Assembly (NCBI GenBank): GCA_002412965.1
Contig: DHWB01000013.1
Coordinates: forward strand, 1 to 64,000
Direction of reading: 5' to 3'
DNA: 64,000 nt
From: Desulfomicrobium sp. UBA5193
Lineage (GTDB): Bacteria; Desulfobacterota; Desulfovibrionia; Desulfovibrionales; Desulfomicrobiaceae
Shown: piece by piece, positions 37,245 through 46,665 of the stretch
How the letters are laid out: every line of letters begins with the position of its first letter
Position numbering within the stretch: position 1 is the first letter of the stretch
Program-made: the position numbers and the translations under genes
Notes under the pieces: generated by a model
What the model was told of the DNA's origin: nothing
Database searches by the model: none
What the model saw: the letters and a program-made list of their open reading frames with translations, nothing else

Positions 37245-38411
37245 ATGCCCATGAAAACCCCTCGCCGCACCATCGCCCAGCTCGGCCCGGCCCATCCCAA
37301 CCGCGGCGGCATCGTCCACTTCAACAACCGTTTGGCGCTGGCCCTTCAACAGCGGTCGGACCTGAATGTCCGGCAATACTTCTGGTCCAAACCCTATCCC
37401 GAACTCCTGCTTTCGGGTCCCGCTTCCGAGTGGCTCGACCACCAAAGCAGGGAGACCCTGCAGGTTCCGGGCCTGCGCATCCTGAGCTTCACCAACCCCT
37501 TGAGCTGGTGGTCATTCCTGCGGCGCATCCGCAGGGACGGCTGCGACATCCTTGTCACGCACTGGACCCACCCCATCCATTTTCCGGTGTTCGCCGTGCT
37601 GTTCACGGTCATTCGCTTGTTCACGAACATCAGAATCCATCTCATCGCCCACAACGTCATGCCCCATGAAAAAATCATCGGGGCGGCCTGGATGGCCCGA
37701 ACGGTCATGAACCTGGCCCATGTCGTCATCGTCCACAGCGCGGCTGAACATGATGTCGCGACAAAGCATCTTGGAATTTCAGGTAAAGTCAGAAAATCAT
37801 TCCACCCTGTTTACGATTTTTTCAATATGACTGAAAAAAAAGAACAAATCAGGGGAAAATTGAAAATCGAAAGTCATGTTTTTCTTTTTTTCGGCTTCAT
37901 TCGACCCTACAAGGGCATTGATTGCCTCATCGATGCATTCGAGATATTGCAAAAAAAGCGCAATGACGTGTCACTGCTGATTGTCGGAAAAAATATGTAC
38001 AAAAAAAATTCAGTGTTCGGCAGAGGAAAAGACAATGTGACTCGAAGTATCAATGCCAATGAAAAAATAATCCACATCGACGAATACGTTCCGAACGAAG
38101 ATGTCGGATCATATTTCAGCATTGCCGACGCCCTGGTGACCCCGTACCATGAAGCAAGCCAGTCGGGGCCCGTGCAGATAGCCCATGCTCTCGGAAAGCC
38201 TGTCATCGCCAGCGACCTTCCCGCCTTCAGGGAATGCCTGGAGCAGGGCGTATCGGGCCGATTGTTCAAGCCAGGGGATTCGGAGGCACTGGCCGAGACG
38301 ATGGACAACTTCTTGAGGCACCCCCCGGGTCCCGACGACAGGAGGCCCCACAGCCTGCGACCGGGTTGGGACAGATATGTCGAAATTCTTCTTGACGATG
38401 CAGCTAAATAA
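37245..38411 (+). CDS. Glycosyltransferase, GT4 family
   Basis: 388 aa. N-terminus AQLGPAHPNRGGIVHFNNRL (Gly-rich loop), HNVMPHEK, then a C-terminal domain with FFGFIRPYKGIDCLIDAFE and PYHEASQSGPVQIAHALG (variant of E-x7-E: nucleotide-sugar site). Bases 37770-38080 are much richer in A/T than both ends of the gene. An intrinsic terminator follows at once, so it ends the radical SAM transcript. Confidence 0.88.
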   Translation: MPMKTPRRTIAQLGPAHPNRGGIVHFNNRLALALQQRSDLNVRQYFWSKPYPELLLSGPASEWLDHQSRETLQVPGLRILSFTNPLSWWSFLRRIRRDGCDILVTHWTHPIHFPVFAVLFTVIRLFTNIRIHLIAHNVMPHEKIIGAAWMARTVMNLAHVVIVHSAAEHDVATKHLGISGKVRKSFHPVYDFFNMTEKKEQIRGKLKIESHVFLFFGFIRPYKGIDCLIDAFEILQKKRNDVSLLIVGKNMYKKNSVFGRGKDNVTRSINANEKIIHIDEYVPNEDVGSYFSIADALVTPYHEASQSGPVQIAHALGKPVIASDLPAFRECLEQGVSGRLFKPGDSEALAETMDNFLRHPPGPDDRRPHSLRPGWDRYVEILLDDAAK

Positions 38412-38416
38412 CGATG

Positions 38417-38443
38417 ACTGGCGCGGGAACGCCAGTTTGTTTT
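38417..38443 (+). terminator. Intrinsic terminator inside the polysaccharide cluster
   Basis: A perfect 7-bp stem actggcg / cgccagt with a 6-base loop is followed by ttgtttt, six bases past the GT4 stop. It separates the radical SAM block from the flippase block and argues that the flippase gene starts downstream of it with its own promoter. Confidence 0.75.
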
Positions 38444-38581
38444 CCGGCGGTGTTCCTCCAGTTCGAACGCCTTCGTAACGACCCTGGCCGGCGATGGCGA
38501 GAGCATCTCCACCGCCTCCAGTTCCCCGACGGCAACTCTCCTCACGGCCTCACAACGAGCGGAAGCAAAACGACACCGACC

Positions 38582-40063
38582 ATGTTCGACAGAACAAACA
38601 AGCGTACCACGCAGTCTCCCTTGAGCCCCGGAATTTCATCGATCGTCACGAACACCCTGTACCTTCTCAGCGGGCAAGGGGTTCAATTCGGCGTGCGCTT
38701 CCTGTACGCGATCATTCTCGCCCGATTTCTGGGGCCGCATGACTACGGGCTGATCGCCTACGGTACCTCCCTCTACATCGCCGTGCTGCCCCTCACCAAG
38801 CTCGGCATCGAACATGTCGTGATTCGAGCCGTCGGATGCGACAAAGCGAAGGGCAGGGAACTGCTGCGAAGCTCGCTGCCCATGCGCAGGACGGCCGCCT
38901 TCCTTTCGGCGATACTGTTCTGCCTGGCCGCCACCCTCTGGGAAAACGACCCTCAGACACGGCTCATTCTCGCCTTCTTCTCCCTGGCGCTGCTGGGCAG
39001 GTCGTTTGCGCAATGGAATATGGCCCTTTTCACCGCATACGAGTCGAACCGCTTATCCTTCAGATTGCAGGCCATCTTTCGCCCGCTGGAAGTCGCTCTT
39101 GGCCTCCTCGCCCTCGCCATCTGGCGCAATCCCCTGGCCGTCGTCCTCGTTCACGCCGCGATCTGGTGGATGGAGGCCATCTTCGGCGCCACGCTGCTGC
39201 GCAAGCATTTCTCCATCCCACGCGGCAGATGGAACCTCGAACACCTCAAGCCCATTCTGGCCGAATCCCTCCCCATGTGCCTGGCCATGACTCTGATCAG
39301 CGTGATGAGCCAGGGGCCGCTCCTTGCCTTCAAGCACATAAGCGGCGCCGGCATCACAGCCGGCAACGTGGCGCTGGCCATGCAGGTGTTCACCATCCTT
39401 GCCCAATTGCCCATGGCCGCCAGCAGCGCCTCCTACCCGGTCTTGAGCAGGGCCATTGCCCGGGGCGACGGCAAGGAAGTGTTCTTCGTCGAAACCATGA
39501 TGCGCGTCATCATCTTCCTGGGAACCGCATTGGCGCTCTTGGGCATGACGCTCGGACCGGAGATGACGGTCATCGTCTTCGGGGAGAAATTCACCGAAGC
39601 CGGGCGCCTTGTGGGGACGACGCTATGGATGATGATCCCCTGGGCCGCGATGAATTCGCTCATGAGGGTGCAGACGGCCCGACGCAAGATAAACTCGACC
39701 CTGTGCATCCTGGCGGCGGGAGTCCTTGTCTTCATTCTCGGATCAAAGCCTGCTGTCGACATGTTCGGGATGCAGGGAACGGTGCTGGCGGGCCTTGCCG
39801 GCATGTCCGTCATCACCGGCTGCCTTTTCGTAGCTGTGGCCCGCCACGGCAACATGAACATTGGGCTTGCGGCCATACGCCCACTGGGTGCATTGAGTGT
39901 TTCGGCATTTGCGTCCCACATGATGCTGGCGCACATCGGTCCTTGGCCGGCCCTGTTGGGCTCCTGGGCCGTCCTGGGCATCAGCTGGCTGGCCCTCGGC
40001 TGCATGAGCTGGAAAGAAATCGAGACATTGACGGGCATTTGGCGCAACAGAAAGAACATCTGA
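38582..40063 (+). CDS. Polysaccharide flippase (Wzx-like, MATE/MVF fold)
   Basis: 493 aa with about 12-14 hydrophobic helices. It opens ISSIVTNTLYLLSGQGVQFGVRF, then LARFLGPHDYGLIAYGTSLY, typical of O-antigen translocases that move undecaprenyl-linked repeat units across the inner membrane. The frame extends upstream to 38414, but that part holds a terminator hairpin and reads as non-coding, so the ATG at 38582 is chosen. Its ribosome binding site is weak (GGAAG far upstream). Confidence 0.88.
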   Translation: MFDRTNKRTTQSPLSPGISSIVTNTLYLLSGQGVQFGVRFLYAIILARFLGPHDYGLIAYGTSLYIAVLPLTKLGIEHVVIRAVGCDKAKGRELLRSSLPMRRTAAFLSAILFCLAATLWENDPQTRLILAFFSLALLGRSFAQWNMALFTAYESNRLSFRLQAIFRPLEVALGLLALAIWRNPLAVVLVHAAIWWMEAIFGATLLRKHFSIPRGRWNLEHLKPILAESLPMCLAMTLISVMSQGPLLAFKHISGAGITAGNVALAMQVFTILAQLPMAASSASYPVLSRAIARGDGKEVFFVETMMRVIIFLGTALALLGMTLGPEMTVIVFGEKFTEAGRLVGTTLWMMIPWAAMNSLMRVQTARRKINSTLCILAAGVLVFILGSKPAVDMFGMQGTVLAGLAGMSVITGCLFVAVARHGNMNIGLAAIRPLGALSVSAFASHMMLAHIGPWPALLGSWAVLGISWLALGCMSWKEIETLTGIWRNRKNI

Positions 40064-40105
40064 ACCGGAGAGCATGCTCCGCACACGGGACCTGACCGGA
40101 ACAAC

Positions 40106-41053
40106 ATGAAACTCGTCATCCAGATACCTTGCTACAATGAACAGGAATGCCTGCCTCTGACGCTTGAAAGCCTCCCAAGGCAAGTCGACGGGTTTGACGA
40201 GGTGGAATGGCTCGTCATCGACGACGGAAGCACCGACGATACCGTCCAAGTCGCAACCCGGCATTGCGCCCACGTGGTCTCCCACACCCACAACAAGGGC
40301 CTGGCCCAGGCATTCATGACCGGCCTCGAGGCATGCCTGCGGCTGGGAGCGGACGTCATCATCAACACGGATGCGGACAACCAGTACGACGCGACCTGCA
40401 TCCCGGACCTGGTCCGGCCGATCCTCGAAGGCAAGGCGGACATTGTGGTGGGCGCAAGGCCGATAGAACATATCCAGCACTTTTCCGTCGTCAAGAAAAT
40501 GCTGCAAAAGCTTGGGTCGTTCGTGGTCAGAATGGCATCGGGTACGCAGATACCCGACGCGCCCAGCGGGTTCAGGGCCATAAGCAGGGAGGCGGCCCTG
40601 CGGACCAATGTCTTCAGTGATTATACGTACACACTGGAGACCATCATTCAAGCCGGCCAGAAAAACATGGCCATATGCTCCGTTCCGGTGCGTGTGAACA
40701 AGGATCTTCGCCCCTCGCGTCTGGTCAAAAGCGTCTTCATGTATGTTTGCCGGTCGCTAATAACCATAATACGCATATTCGTCGTCTACAGGCCGTTTTA
40801 CTTCTGCGCGGCAGTGGGCGCACTGCTTTTCATTCCTGGAATTTTTCTTGGAATCCGCTTCCTTTATCATTATTTTACGTCCGACACAGCAGGGCACGTG
40901 CAATCCCTCATTCTTTCATCAGTCTTGCTTGGCATGGGATTTCAGACCTGGGTGATGGCTTTCATAGCAGATGCGTTGGCCGTGAACAGGAAACTTTCTG
41001 AAGAAATGCAGTACATTAAAAGGAAAAATTCTTACGAGAAAATGAATGCCTGA
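40106..41053 (+). CDS. Glycosyltransferase family 2, polyprenyl-phosphate sugar synthase type
   Basis: 315 aa. GT-A domain with IQIPCYNEQECLPLTL, VIDDGSTDDTV and NTDADNQYD (metal site), then two C-terminal hydrophobic helices, as in Dpm1/ArnC/GtrB proteins. These make polyprenyl-phosphate sugars for GT-C enzymes. The very next gene, overlapping by 8 bases, is a GT-C-like membrane protein, so a donor/acceptor pair is a good inference. Confidence 0.9.
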   Translation: MKLVIQIPCYNEQECLPLTLESLPRQVDGFDEVEWLVIDDGSTDDTVQVATRHCAHVVSHTHNKGLAQAFMTGLEACLRLGADVIINTDADNQYDATCIPDLVRPILEGKADIVVGARPIEHIQHFSVVKKMLQKLGSFVVRMASGTQIPDAPSGFRAISREAALRTNVFSDYTYTLETIIQAGQKNMAICSVPVRVNKDLRPSRLVKSVFMYVCRSLITIIRIFVVYRPFYFCAAVGALLFIPGIFLGIRFLYHYFTSDTAGHVQSLILSSVLLGMGFQTWVMAFIADALAVNRKLSEEMQYIKRKNSYEKMNA

Positions 41054-42878
41054 ACTCCATCAAAGAGGTATTCAATCTGCCTCGAAATTTTTACCTGATT
41101 TTTTCAAAAACGACGCGGCCAGCATTACCGCCATATTTCTGATCCTTTTCATTTTCAAAGCAATATTCGCCGTTTTCCATTCAACCGGCCCGGCGATCTT
41201 GAATGACGAATACCTGTATAAATTCAATGCGGAATCCATATTTCTCCTCCAGAAGTACGCCAGCGCCCACTATCCGCCTGTATACTCCCTGACCCTCGCG
41301 CCCGCCCTGTTTTTTGACAACTGGTACGAGGCCATGCTGGTCATCAACGCATTCCTCTCCTCTCTGCTCATCCCCGCCGTCTGGTCGCTCGCCAAAGCGG
41401 CCGAGATGCGACACCCTATGGTGCCGACGACGCTGGCGGCCTTCATCCCCTTCCATGCCGTTTACCCCAGCTTTCTGCTCAGCGAGAACCTTTTTGTACC
41501 TCTGTTCTGCTGCGCCCTCGCCCTGTGCTTGCGTGGAAAATCGAAATCACCCCGGGAAGGGATGCTTTTCGGGGTGATCTTGGGCCTAACCCATCTCACC
41601 AAATATCTTTTCCTTCCGGCAGTACCCCTGCTCTACCTTGGATGGCTATGGGGCCTGCGACACCCGCGACGGGAGCAAGGGGGGGGACTGCCATGGGCGG
41701 CCGCCCTGGCCCCGGCTCTTGCCTATCTCGCCATCATCGGTCTCTGGTTCTGGTACGGTCAAGCCAGCGGATTTCATTGGCGGCAGTTGTTTGGACTCGA
41801 CATCAGCGCCGCGGGGCGCCTCGTCACGGACTCCGCGCATGCAGTAAGTGCCCTCGGACAATTAGCATCGCCTTCTTCGTTCCTGATGTGGCTCTCGGCG
41901 TATGCATCATACCTGACCCTGACCTGGCTTCCGATTTGGGGACTCGGAGGAGCCTTGGTCACGGACGCCCTGTCAGAGCGAAGACAATACAAATCCAGTG
42001 ACATCCTCAGCTTGTTCCTCGTCCTCGCCCTCGCCCTCGTGTTGGGTTACTGCGTCACGGCGGTGCTCCACTCCTTCGGCAGCGAGTACAACTATCCGCG
42101 TCCGAACAGAATCCTGGCCAGATACCTCGTGCATCTCGCCCCCATCATGCTGGTCCTTGCGGGTCTTGTCCTCGAATCGTTTTCCCTACGAAGGGCCTGG
42201 GCGAAACCAAGGACTTTCACCTCCGGCGCGGGTCTCACGATCACGCTCGGCCTTGCCGCATGGTGGGTGATCAAAGGAGAGATCTGGGAATTCCCATCCT
42301 TTTTTTACAAAAACCAAGTCAATCTGCTGAACATCTCCACAATCGGCCCCGCAATCTATTTCCTGCTGGCGCTTCTGGCGGTGGTCCTGCCGATGTGGCT
42401 GTTGCGCAAATCGCCCAGGCATCCAGGTTTGCTCGCGGCGCCCTTGGCGGCATTCTTCCTCTGTTCCACGCTCGCTTATGGGTGGACCGCCCCGTACCGT
42501 CAGGAAGGGCTGAACTTGAGGATGATCGCCTCCGCAGCCAAAGAACCCCAATTCAACGGCAAGGAGATCCTCGTGCTCGTCGACAAGGTTCCCGTCCCTG
42601 CCAAAGGCTTCACGGCTTCTGCACGTTTCTGGAGCCTGAAGGACACGTTGCTGGTGCGCGTGCAGGACAACGAAGGCTTGCTCCGGTTTCGCAATGAACA
42701 ATCGCCAAGAATCTTTCTTTCTTCCAAAGAATTCAACTTGCCTTGCTTGAAGAGGTACTCTTTCAAGAGGAAGGACTATAAAATTTACATCGTTCAACAG
42801 TCGCAGATTGCAGAACTCGAGCCTCTCTTTTCGGAATTTGAAAAATCGCTTGCGACGGAGGACTCGGAGCAGGATTGA
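41046..42878 (+). CDS. GT-C-type membrane glycosyltransferase (GT39/ArnT-like)
   Basis: 610 aa with roughly 11-12 membrane helices and a C-terminal soluble part of about 110 residues. In the first outside loop NDEYLYKFNAESIF carries the Asp-Glu pair of GT-C catalytic loops, followed by the AHYPPVYSLTLAPALFF region. It would move a sugar from a polyprenyl-phosphate donor on the outer face of the inner membrane. It overlaps the preceding GT2. Related in design, not closely in sequence, to the three large membrane proteins at 55.6-64 kb. Confidence 0.78.
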   Translation: MPELHQRGIQSASKFLPDFFKNDAASITAIFLILFIFKAIFAVFHSTGPAILNDEYLYKFNAESIFLLQKYASAHYPPVYSLTLAPALFFDNWYEAMLVINAFLSSLLIPAVWSLAKAAEMRHPMVPTTLAAFIPFHAVYPSFLLSENLFVPLFCCALALCLRGKSKSPREGMLFGVILGLTHLTKYLFLPAVPLLYLGWLWGLRHPRREQGGGLPWAAALAPALAYLAIIGLWFWYGQASGFHWRQLFGLDISAAGRLVTDSAHAVSALGQLASPSSFLMWLSAYASYLTLTWLPIWGLGGALVTDALSERRQYKSSDILSLFLVLALALVLGYCVTAVLHSFGSEYNYPRPNRILARYLVHLAPIMLVLAGLVLESFSLRRAWAKPRTFTSGAGLTITLGLAAWWVIKGEIWEFPSFFYKNQVNLLNISTIGPAIYFLLALLAVVLPMWLLRKSPRHPGLLAAPLAAFFLCSTLAYGWTAPYRQEGLNLRMIASAAKEPQFNGKEILVLVDKVPVPAKGFTASARFWSLKDTLLVRVQDNEGLLRFRNEQSPRIFLSSKEFNLPCLKRYSFKRKDYKIYIVQQSQIAELEPLFSEFEKSLATEDSEQD

Positions 42879-42993
42879 ATATCGGATTCAGGTCGCATGC
42901 AGCGCGTGCTGGCTAAAAAAAGTTCGCATTCACGCGCTTTGAAATCAAAATTTGTACGCTTCGCTCACTGGCGATTCACCCCATGAGAATACT

Positions 42994-43662
42994 ATGATCT
43001 GCCATCATCATAAATGCATATTTATCCATATCCCAAAAACGGCGGGACAAAGCATTGAACACGTGTTTCTTGATCTGCTCGGTCTGACTTGGGAAACAAG
43101 AGCCCCCCTCTTGTTGCGATTCAACGACAGAAAAGAACTCGGCCCGCCACGTCTGGCACACTTGAAAGCAAATGATTACGTGAACTTCAAGTATATTTCC
43201 GAAGAATTGTTCAATTCCTACTTCAAATTTTCATTCGTGCGCAATCCATGGAGCCGCCTAGTTTCATTCTACAACTACAGAAAATATTACCTTTTCTACA
43301 ATTTTAAATATTTCGTCATGAAGCATCTGGAAAAAAAAATATGGAAAAAAAAATACTGGTTTATCGGCCCTCAATACGAGTATCTCTATGACCATAACGG
43401 AAATATTCTTGTCGATTTTGTTGGAAAATTTGAAAATCTTCAAACTGATTTCAATCATGTTTGTAATAATATAAATATTCCAGAAACAAAATTGCCTCAT
43501 ATCAATAGTTCAAATTCAAACATACTGAATATTTTTTTAAATTCCGTTCAAAGAGAAAAAAGCAAAGATCATTACTCTGATTATTACGACAAAGAGTCCA
43601 AAGAACATGTTGAAAATCTATACAAAAATGACATTAAATACTTTAGATATGAATTCATATAA
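42994..43662 (+). CDS. Sulfotransferase family 2 protein
   Basis: 222 aa from the ATG at 42994; an in-frame TTG at 42952 is less likely. The 5'-phosphosulfate loop is FIHIPKTAGQSIEH (about residues 10-23), and the 3'-phosphate segment is FSFVRNPWSRLVSFYNY. These are the hallmarks of the carbohydrate sulfotransferase (Sulfotransfer_2) family. Very AT-rich after about 43270, with Lys/Tyr-rich protein text. The 115 bases before it hold no clear promoter. Confidence 0.88.
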   Translation: MICHHHKCIFIHIPKTAGQSIEHVFLDLLGLTWETRAPLLLRFNDRKELGPPRLAHLKANDYVNFKYISEELFNSYFKFSFVRNPWSRLVSFYNYRKYYLFYNFKYFVMKHLEKKIWKKKYWFIGPQYEYLYDHNGNILVDFVGKFENLQTDFNHVCNNINIPETKLPHINSSNSNILNIFLNSVQREKSKDHYSDYYDKESKEHVENLYKNDIKYFRYEFI

Positions 43663-43710
43663 TTTACAATATCGCTTAGCTCTATCAAATGCAAAATACT
43701 AATAAATCTA

Positions 43711-44580
43711 ATGATGCAAATGGACAAGAAATTTAAAATAGTTGCACTTCTCGCAGTAAGAAATGAAGAAATTTTTATCAAGCGATGCATTGAGCATCTT
43801 ATTCTTCAAGGGATCGATATCTACCTCATTGACAACGAGTCTTCAGACAGCACCGTAGCCATTGCAGAAAAATTCTTGAACAAGGGAGTCATTCATATCG
43901 AATCACTCCCATACGATGGATCGTTTGACCTGACATCACAACTTGCAATCAAAGAACGCATAGCTCAATCACTGGACGCTGACTGGTTCATCCATCATGA
44001 CGCTGATGAAATCAGATTTGCACCGTATCCCTTCAAAACACTGCATGAAGGAATACTATACGTTAACAATGCAGGATTTACTGCAATAAACTTTGATGAG
44101 TTTGTTTTTTTGCCAACTTCACGAGAAGAATCTTTTGAGGGGACAAACTATGTCGACGAAATGCTCTATTACTATTATTTTGCACCAAAAAAATTAAGAA
44201 GGATAAATGCCTGGAAGAACACAGGGCAAGAGATTGATCTTTGCTCTTCGGGCGGACATCGAGTAAAATTTAAAAAAATACATATTTATACTTACAACTT
44301 TATACTACGACATTATATATTTTTAAGTCATGATCATGCGTGCATGAAATACGGTTCACGCACACATAACAAATCTGAATTGAAACGTGGTTGGCACATT
44401 GAGCGTCATGGATTCGACCCAGAAAAAATTCAACTGCCCCACAAGAACCAATTGAAAAAAGTTGCGACAGACAGGGATCTGGACACTTCCGATCCATGGG
44501 CGCATCATCGTTTTTTTGGCGAAAGCAAACTGTCGTATTTAGCGCGAAAAGCATTCCATAAATTTTTTAATTTCAAATAA
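43711..44580 (+). CDS. Glycosyltransferase family 2-like protein
   Basis: 289 aa. VALLAVRNEEIFIKRCIEHL at the start, IDNESSDSTVAIA (the donor Asp region) and WFIHHDADEIRF (metal site, DxD). The family with this HHDADE signature has members next to sulfotransferases in surface-sugar loci. AT-rich, like the gene before it. No membrane segment is evident. Donor unknown. Confidence 0.85.
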   Translation: MMQMDKKFKIVALLAVRNEEIFIKRCIEHLILQGIDIYLIDNESSDSTVAIAEKFLNKGVIHIESLPYDGSFDLTSQLAIKERIAQSLDADWFIHHDADEIRFAPYPFKTLHEGILYVNNAGFTAINFDEFVFLPTSREESFEGTNYVDEMLYYYYFAPKKLRRINAWKNTGQEIDLCSSGGHRVKFKKIHIYTYNFILRHYIFLSHDHACMKYGSRTHNKSELKRGWHIERHGFDPEKIQLPHKNQLKKVATDRDLDTSDPWAHHRFFGESKLSYLARKAFHKFFNFK

Positions 44581-44600
44581 AACCACGGGCACCAGAAGTA

Positions 44601-45446
44601 ATGACGTGCAAGATACCTATAATAGTTGGAGGTTTTTACCGTTCGGGCACATCCTTGGTCCGCCGCCTGCTCGACTCGCACAGCAACATCCACTGTGGAC
44701 CGGAAATCAAATTTTTCAGGGACCTGGATCATGACTACATCGACGACCCCCTTGGACACGTTCGCTTCTTCTCCACCCTCCCTTCCCTAGGGTTAGCGCG
44801 AGAGGAAATCCTCTCCCTGTTCGGATCAGCGTTCGTCGCAGCGCACGAACGGGCCGCCGCAAAGGCAGGCAAAAACCGATGGGCCGACAAGAATCCGGAA
44901 AACGTCATCTACCTGGACGACTGGAAAACCCTTCTCCCGCAAGGATTACTCTTTGTCCATGTGGTGCGGGACCCGTTTGACGCCTTGGCATCCCTCAAAT
45001 CGATCGGCTTTGAAAAAACGATTCCCCGTTCCTTTGAAGCCAAGGCGGTTCTGCTCAAAACATTTCTTGATGCGGGTCGAGATTATGCCGCCTCGAACCC
45101 CTCGATATCAAAGACTCTCCAATATGAGGATCTTGTTCGCAACCCGGTGGAAACCGTCACAAACCTTTTCGACTGGCTGGGCGAAAAGCCTGAACTGGAA
45201 GTCCTGGAAAATTTTTATCGTCCCGAACGGGGGACAGGCATTGAAGATCCGAAGGTCAAAAAGACCCGATCCATCCACTCGAAGAGCATCGGGAGGGGAG
45301 GCAAGGAGTTGACGCGACGCGAACTCCATATCGTGGAACAGGTCATGAACAGTCCCGTGCAATTCAATAATGCAGGTTCCACGGGCCTGTCGCGCTTTTG
45401 GCATTTTTTGCGCACCATCAAAGAATCGACAACGGGAAGACAATGA
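44601..45446 (+). CDS. Sulfotransferase family protein
   Basis: 281 aa. 5'-phosphosulfate loop IIVGGFYRSGTSLVRRLLDS (residues 7-26), WADKNPENV, and the 3'-phosphate-binding segment FVHVVRDPFDALASLK, then QYEDLVRNPVETV. GC content is higher than the preceding two genes. The stop overlaps the ATG of the next sulfotransferase (ATGA), so the two are made together. Confidence 0.9.
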   Translation: MTCKIPIIVGGFYRSGTSLVRRLLDSHSNIHCGPEIKFFRDLDHDYIDDPLGHVRFFSTLPSLGLAREEILSLFGSAFVAAHERAAAKAGKNRWADKNPENVIYLDDWKTLLPQGLLFVHVVRDPFDALASLKSIGFEKTIPRSFEAKAVLLKTFLDAGRDYAASNPSISKTLQYEDLVRNPVETVTNLFDWLGEKPELEVLENFYRPERGTGIEDPKVKKTRSIHSKSIGRGGKELTRRELHIVEQVMNSPVQFNNAGSTGLSRFWHFLRTIKESTTGRQ

Positions 45447-46657
45447 ATCAGGCGTCCATTACCCGACAGGCCATCCTGGTTATCGGGATGCATCGAAGCG
45501 GGACAAGTGCCGTGACCCGAGGACTTGAAGTTCTGGGGGTCAATCTTGGGACCCGCCTCAGATCTCCACGAACCGAAAACCCGAAGGGTTTTTGGGAGGA
45601 TCTTGACTTCAACGCTATCAATACCGACGTGCTGCAATCATTCGGACTTGAATGGCACACGCCGGGACGCATCGACCCAATTGCCCTGCGCTCCTCGCGG
45701 CTTCTCCCACTCATGGATCGGGCCACAGCCTTTCTGGATAAAAAATTCGCGGCAAATGGAATTATTGGATTGAAGGACCCTCGGGCTTCCCGCGTCCTGC
45801 CATTCTGGGAGAAAGTATTTGAAAGATCAGAAGTCGCCGCCAGTTACGTAATCGCATGCAGAAACCCGTTGAGCGTGGCGAAATCCCTCGCCGCACGCGA
45901 TGGATTCCCTTTCATCAAGGGACATGTCCTCTGGCTTGAATACATGCTCTGCAGCCTGACATACTCCGCATCCAGGCCCAGGATCGTAATCGACTACGAC
46001 AACATGCTGGAACAGCCCGGTAAGGAATTGACCAGAATCGCCGCCGCCCTCGACCTCACGTTCGAAATAAACGGCAGCCAATTTCAAGAATACAACACCA
46101 AGTTTTTATCTACTTCCCTGCGCTCAACAAACTACAAAATTCAGGACCTGATTGATTGCGATAACATACCTTCTATCTCAAAAGACATGTATTCATTGAT
46201 AAATAATATCGCTTGTGATCGTAAAAAAATATCCGACAGCTCAACTCATGATGAAATATTAATATTTGACACATTATTCTCTAAAAATATCAATTTTTTT
46301 CAAAGTATCATCGACGAATTTTATCGCTTCGAAAGCGCATCACAAAAAATATCAATTCTTGAATCTCAAAATTTTCTCCTTCATGAAGAACTTAAAAATT
46401 CTTGTAAAAAGAACATGTTCATCTACTACTATTTTAAAGTGAAAGAAAAAATCTTACTAAAATTCAAGTCTGCACGAATCAATTCAATTCGAGCAAAAAT
46501 GTTGAGACATCTCAATTCAGCATTCCTGATCTTTTCGAACACAAAATCCGCGTCAACATTGCGCTCTTTGCATCACGAAATTATTGGGTCGCTGAAAAAT
46601 TCTCTGTCGCGCAAAGACAAAAAAAAGCAAACCCATATTCACAACGCCTCAAAGTAA
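45443..46657 (+). CDS. Sulfotransferase-like protein with AT-rich C-terminal extension
   Basis: 404 aa. Residues 10-215 form a sulfotransferase/P-loop domain: LVIGMHRSGTSAVTRGLEVL, LKDPRASRVLPFW, and VIACRNPLSVAKSLAARDGF. From about residue 216 (46090 on) base composition drops sharply to AT-rich. The protein becomes Asn/Lys/Ser-rich with a probable coiled coil (FESASQKISILESQNFLL) and a basic tail. This half has no domain I recognise. It looks like a fusion of a local sulfotransferase with foreign sequence. Overlaps the preceding sulfotransferase by ATGA. Confidence 0.82.
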   Translation: MNQASITRQAILVIGMHRSGTSAVTRGLEVLGVNLGTRLRSPRTENPKGFWEDLDFNAINTDVLQSFGLEWHTPGRIDPIALRSSRLLPLMDRATAFLDKKFAANGIIGLKDPRASRVLPFWEKVFERSEVAASYVIACRNPLSVAKSLAARDGFPFIKGHVLWLEYMLCSLTYSASRPRIVIDYDNMLEQPGKELTRIAAALDLTFEINGSQFQEYNTKFLSTSLRSTNYKIQDLIDCDNIPSISKDMYSLINNIACDRKKISDSSTHDEILIFDTLFSKNINFFQSIIDEFYRFESASQKISILESQNFLLHEELKNSCKKNMFIYYYFKVKEKILLKFKSARINSIRAKMLRHLNSAFLIFSNTKSASTLRSLHHEIIGSLKNSLSRKDKKKQTHIHNASK

Positions 46658-46665
46658 TCCCCGAT

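Noticed and set aside
38414..38581. N-terminal extension of the flippase
   Set aside because: It contains a terminator hairpin and reads as Arg/Pro-rich non-membrane text before the family's first helix.
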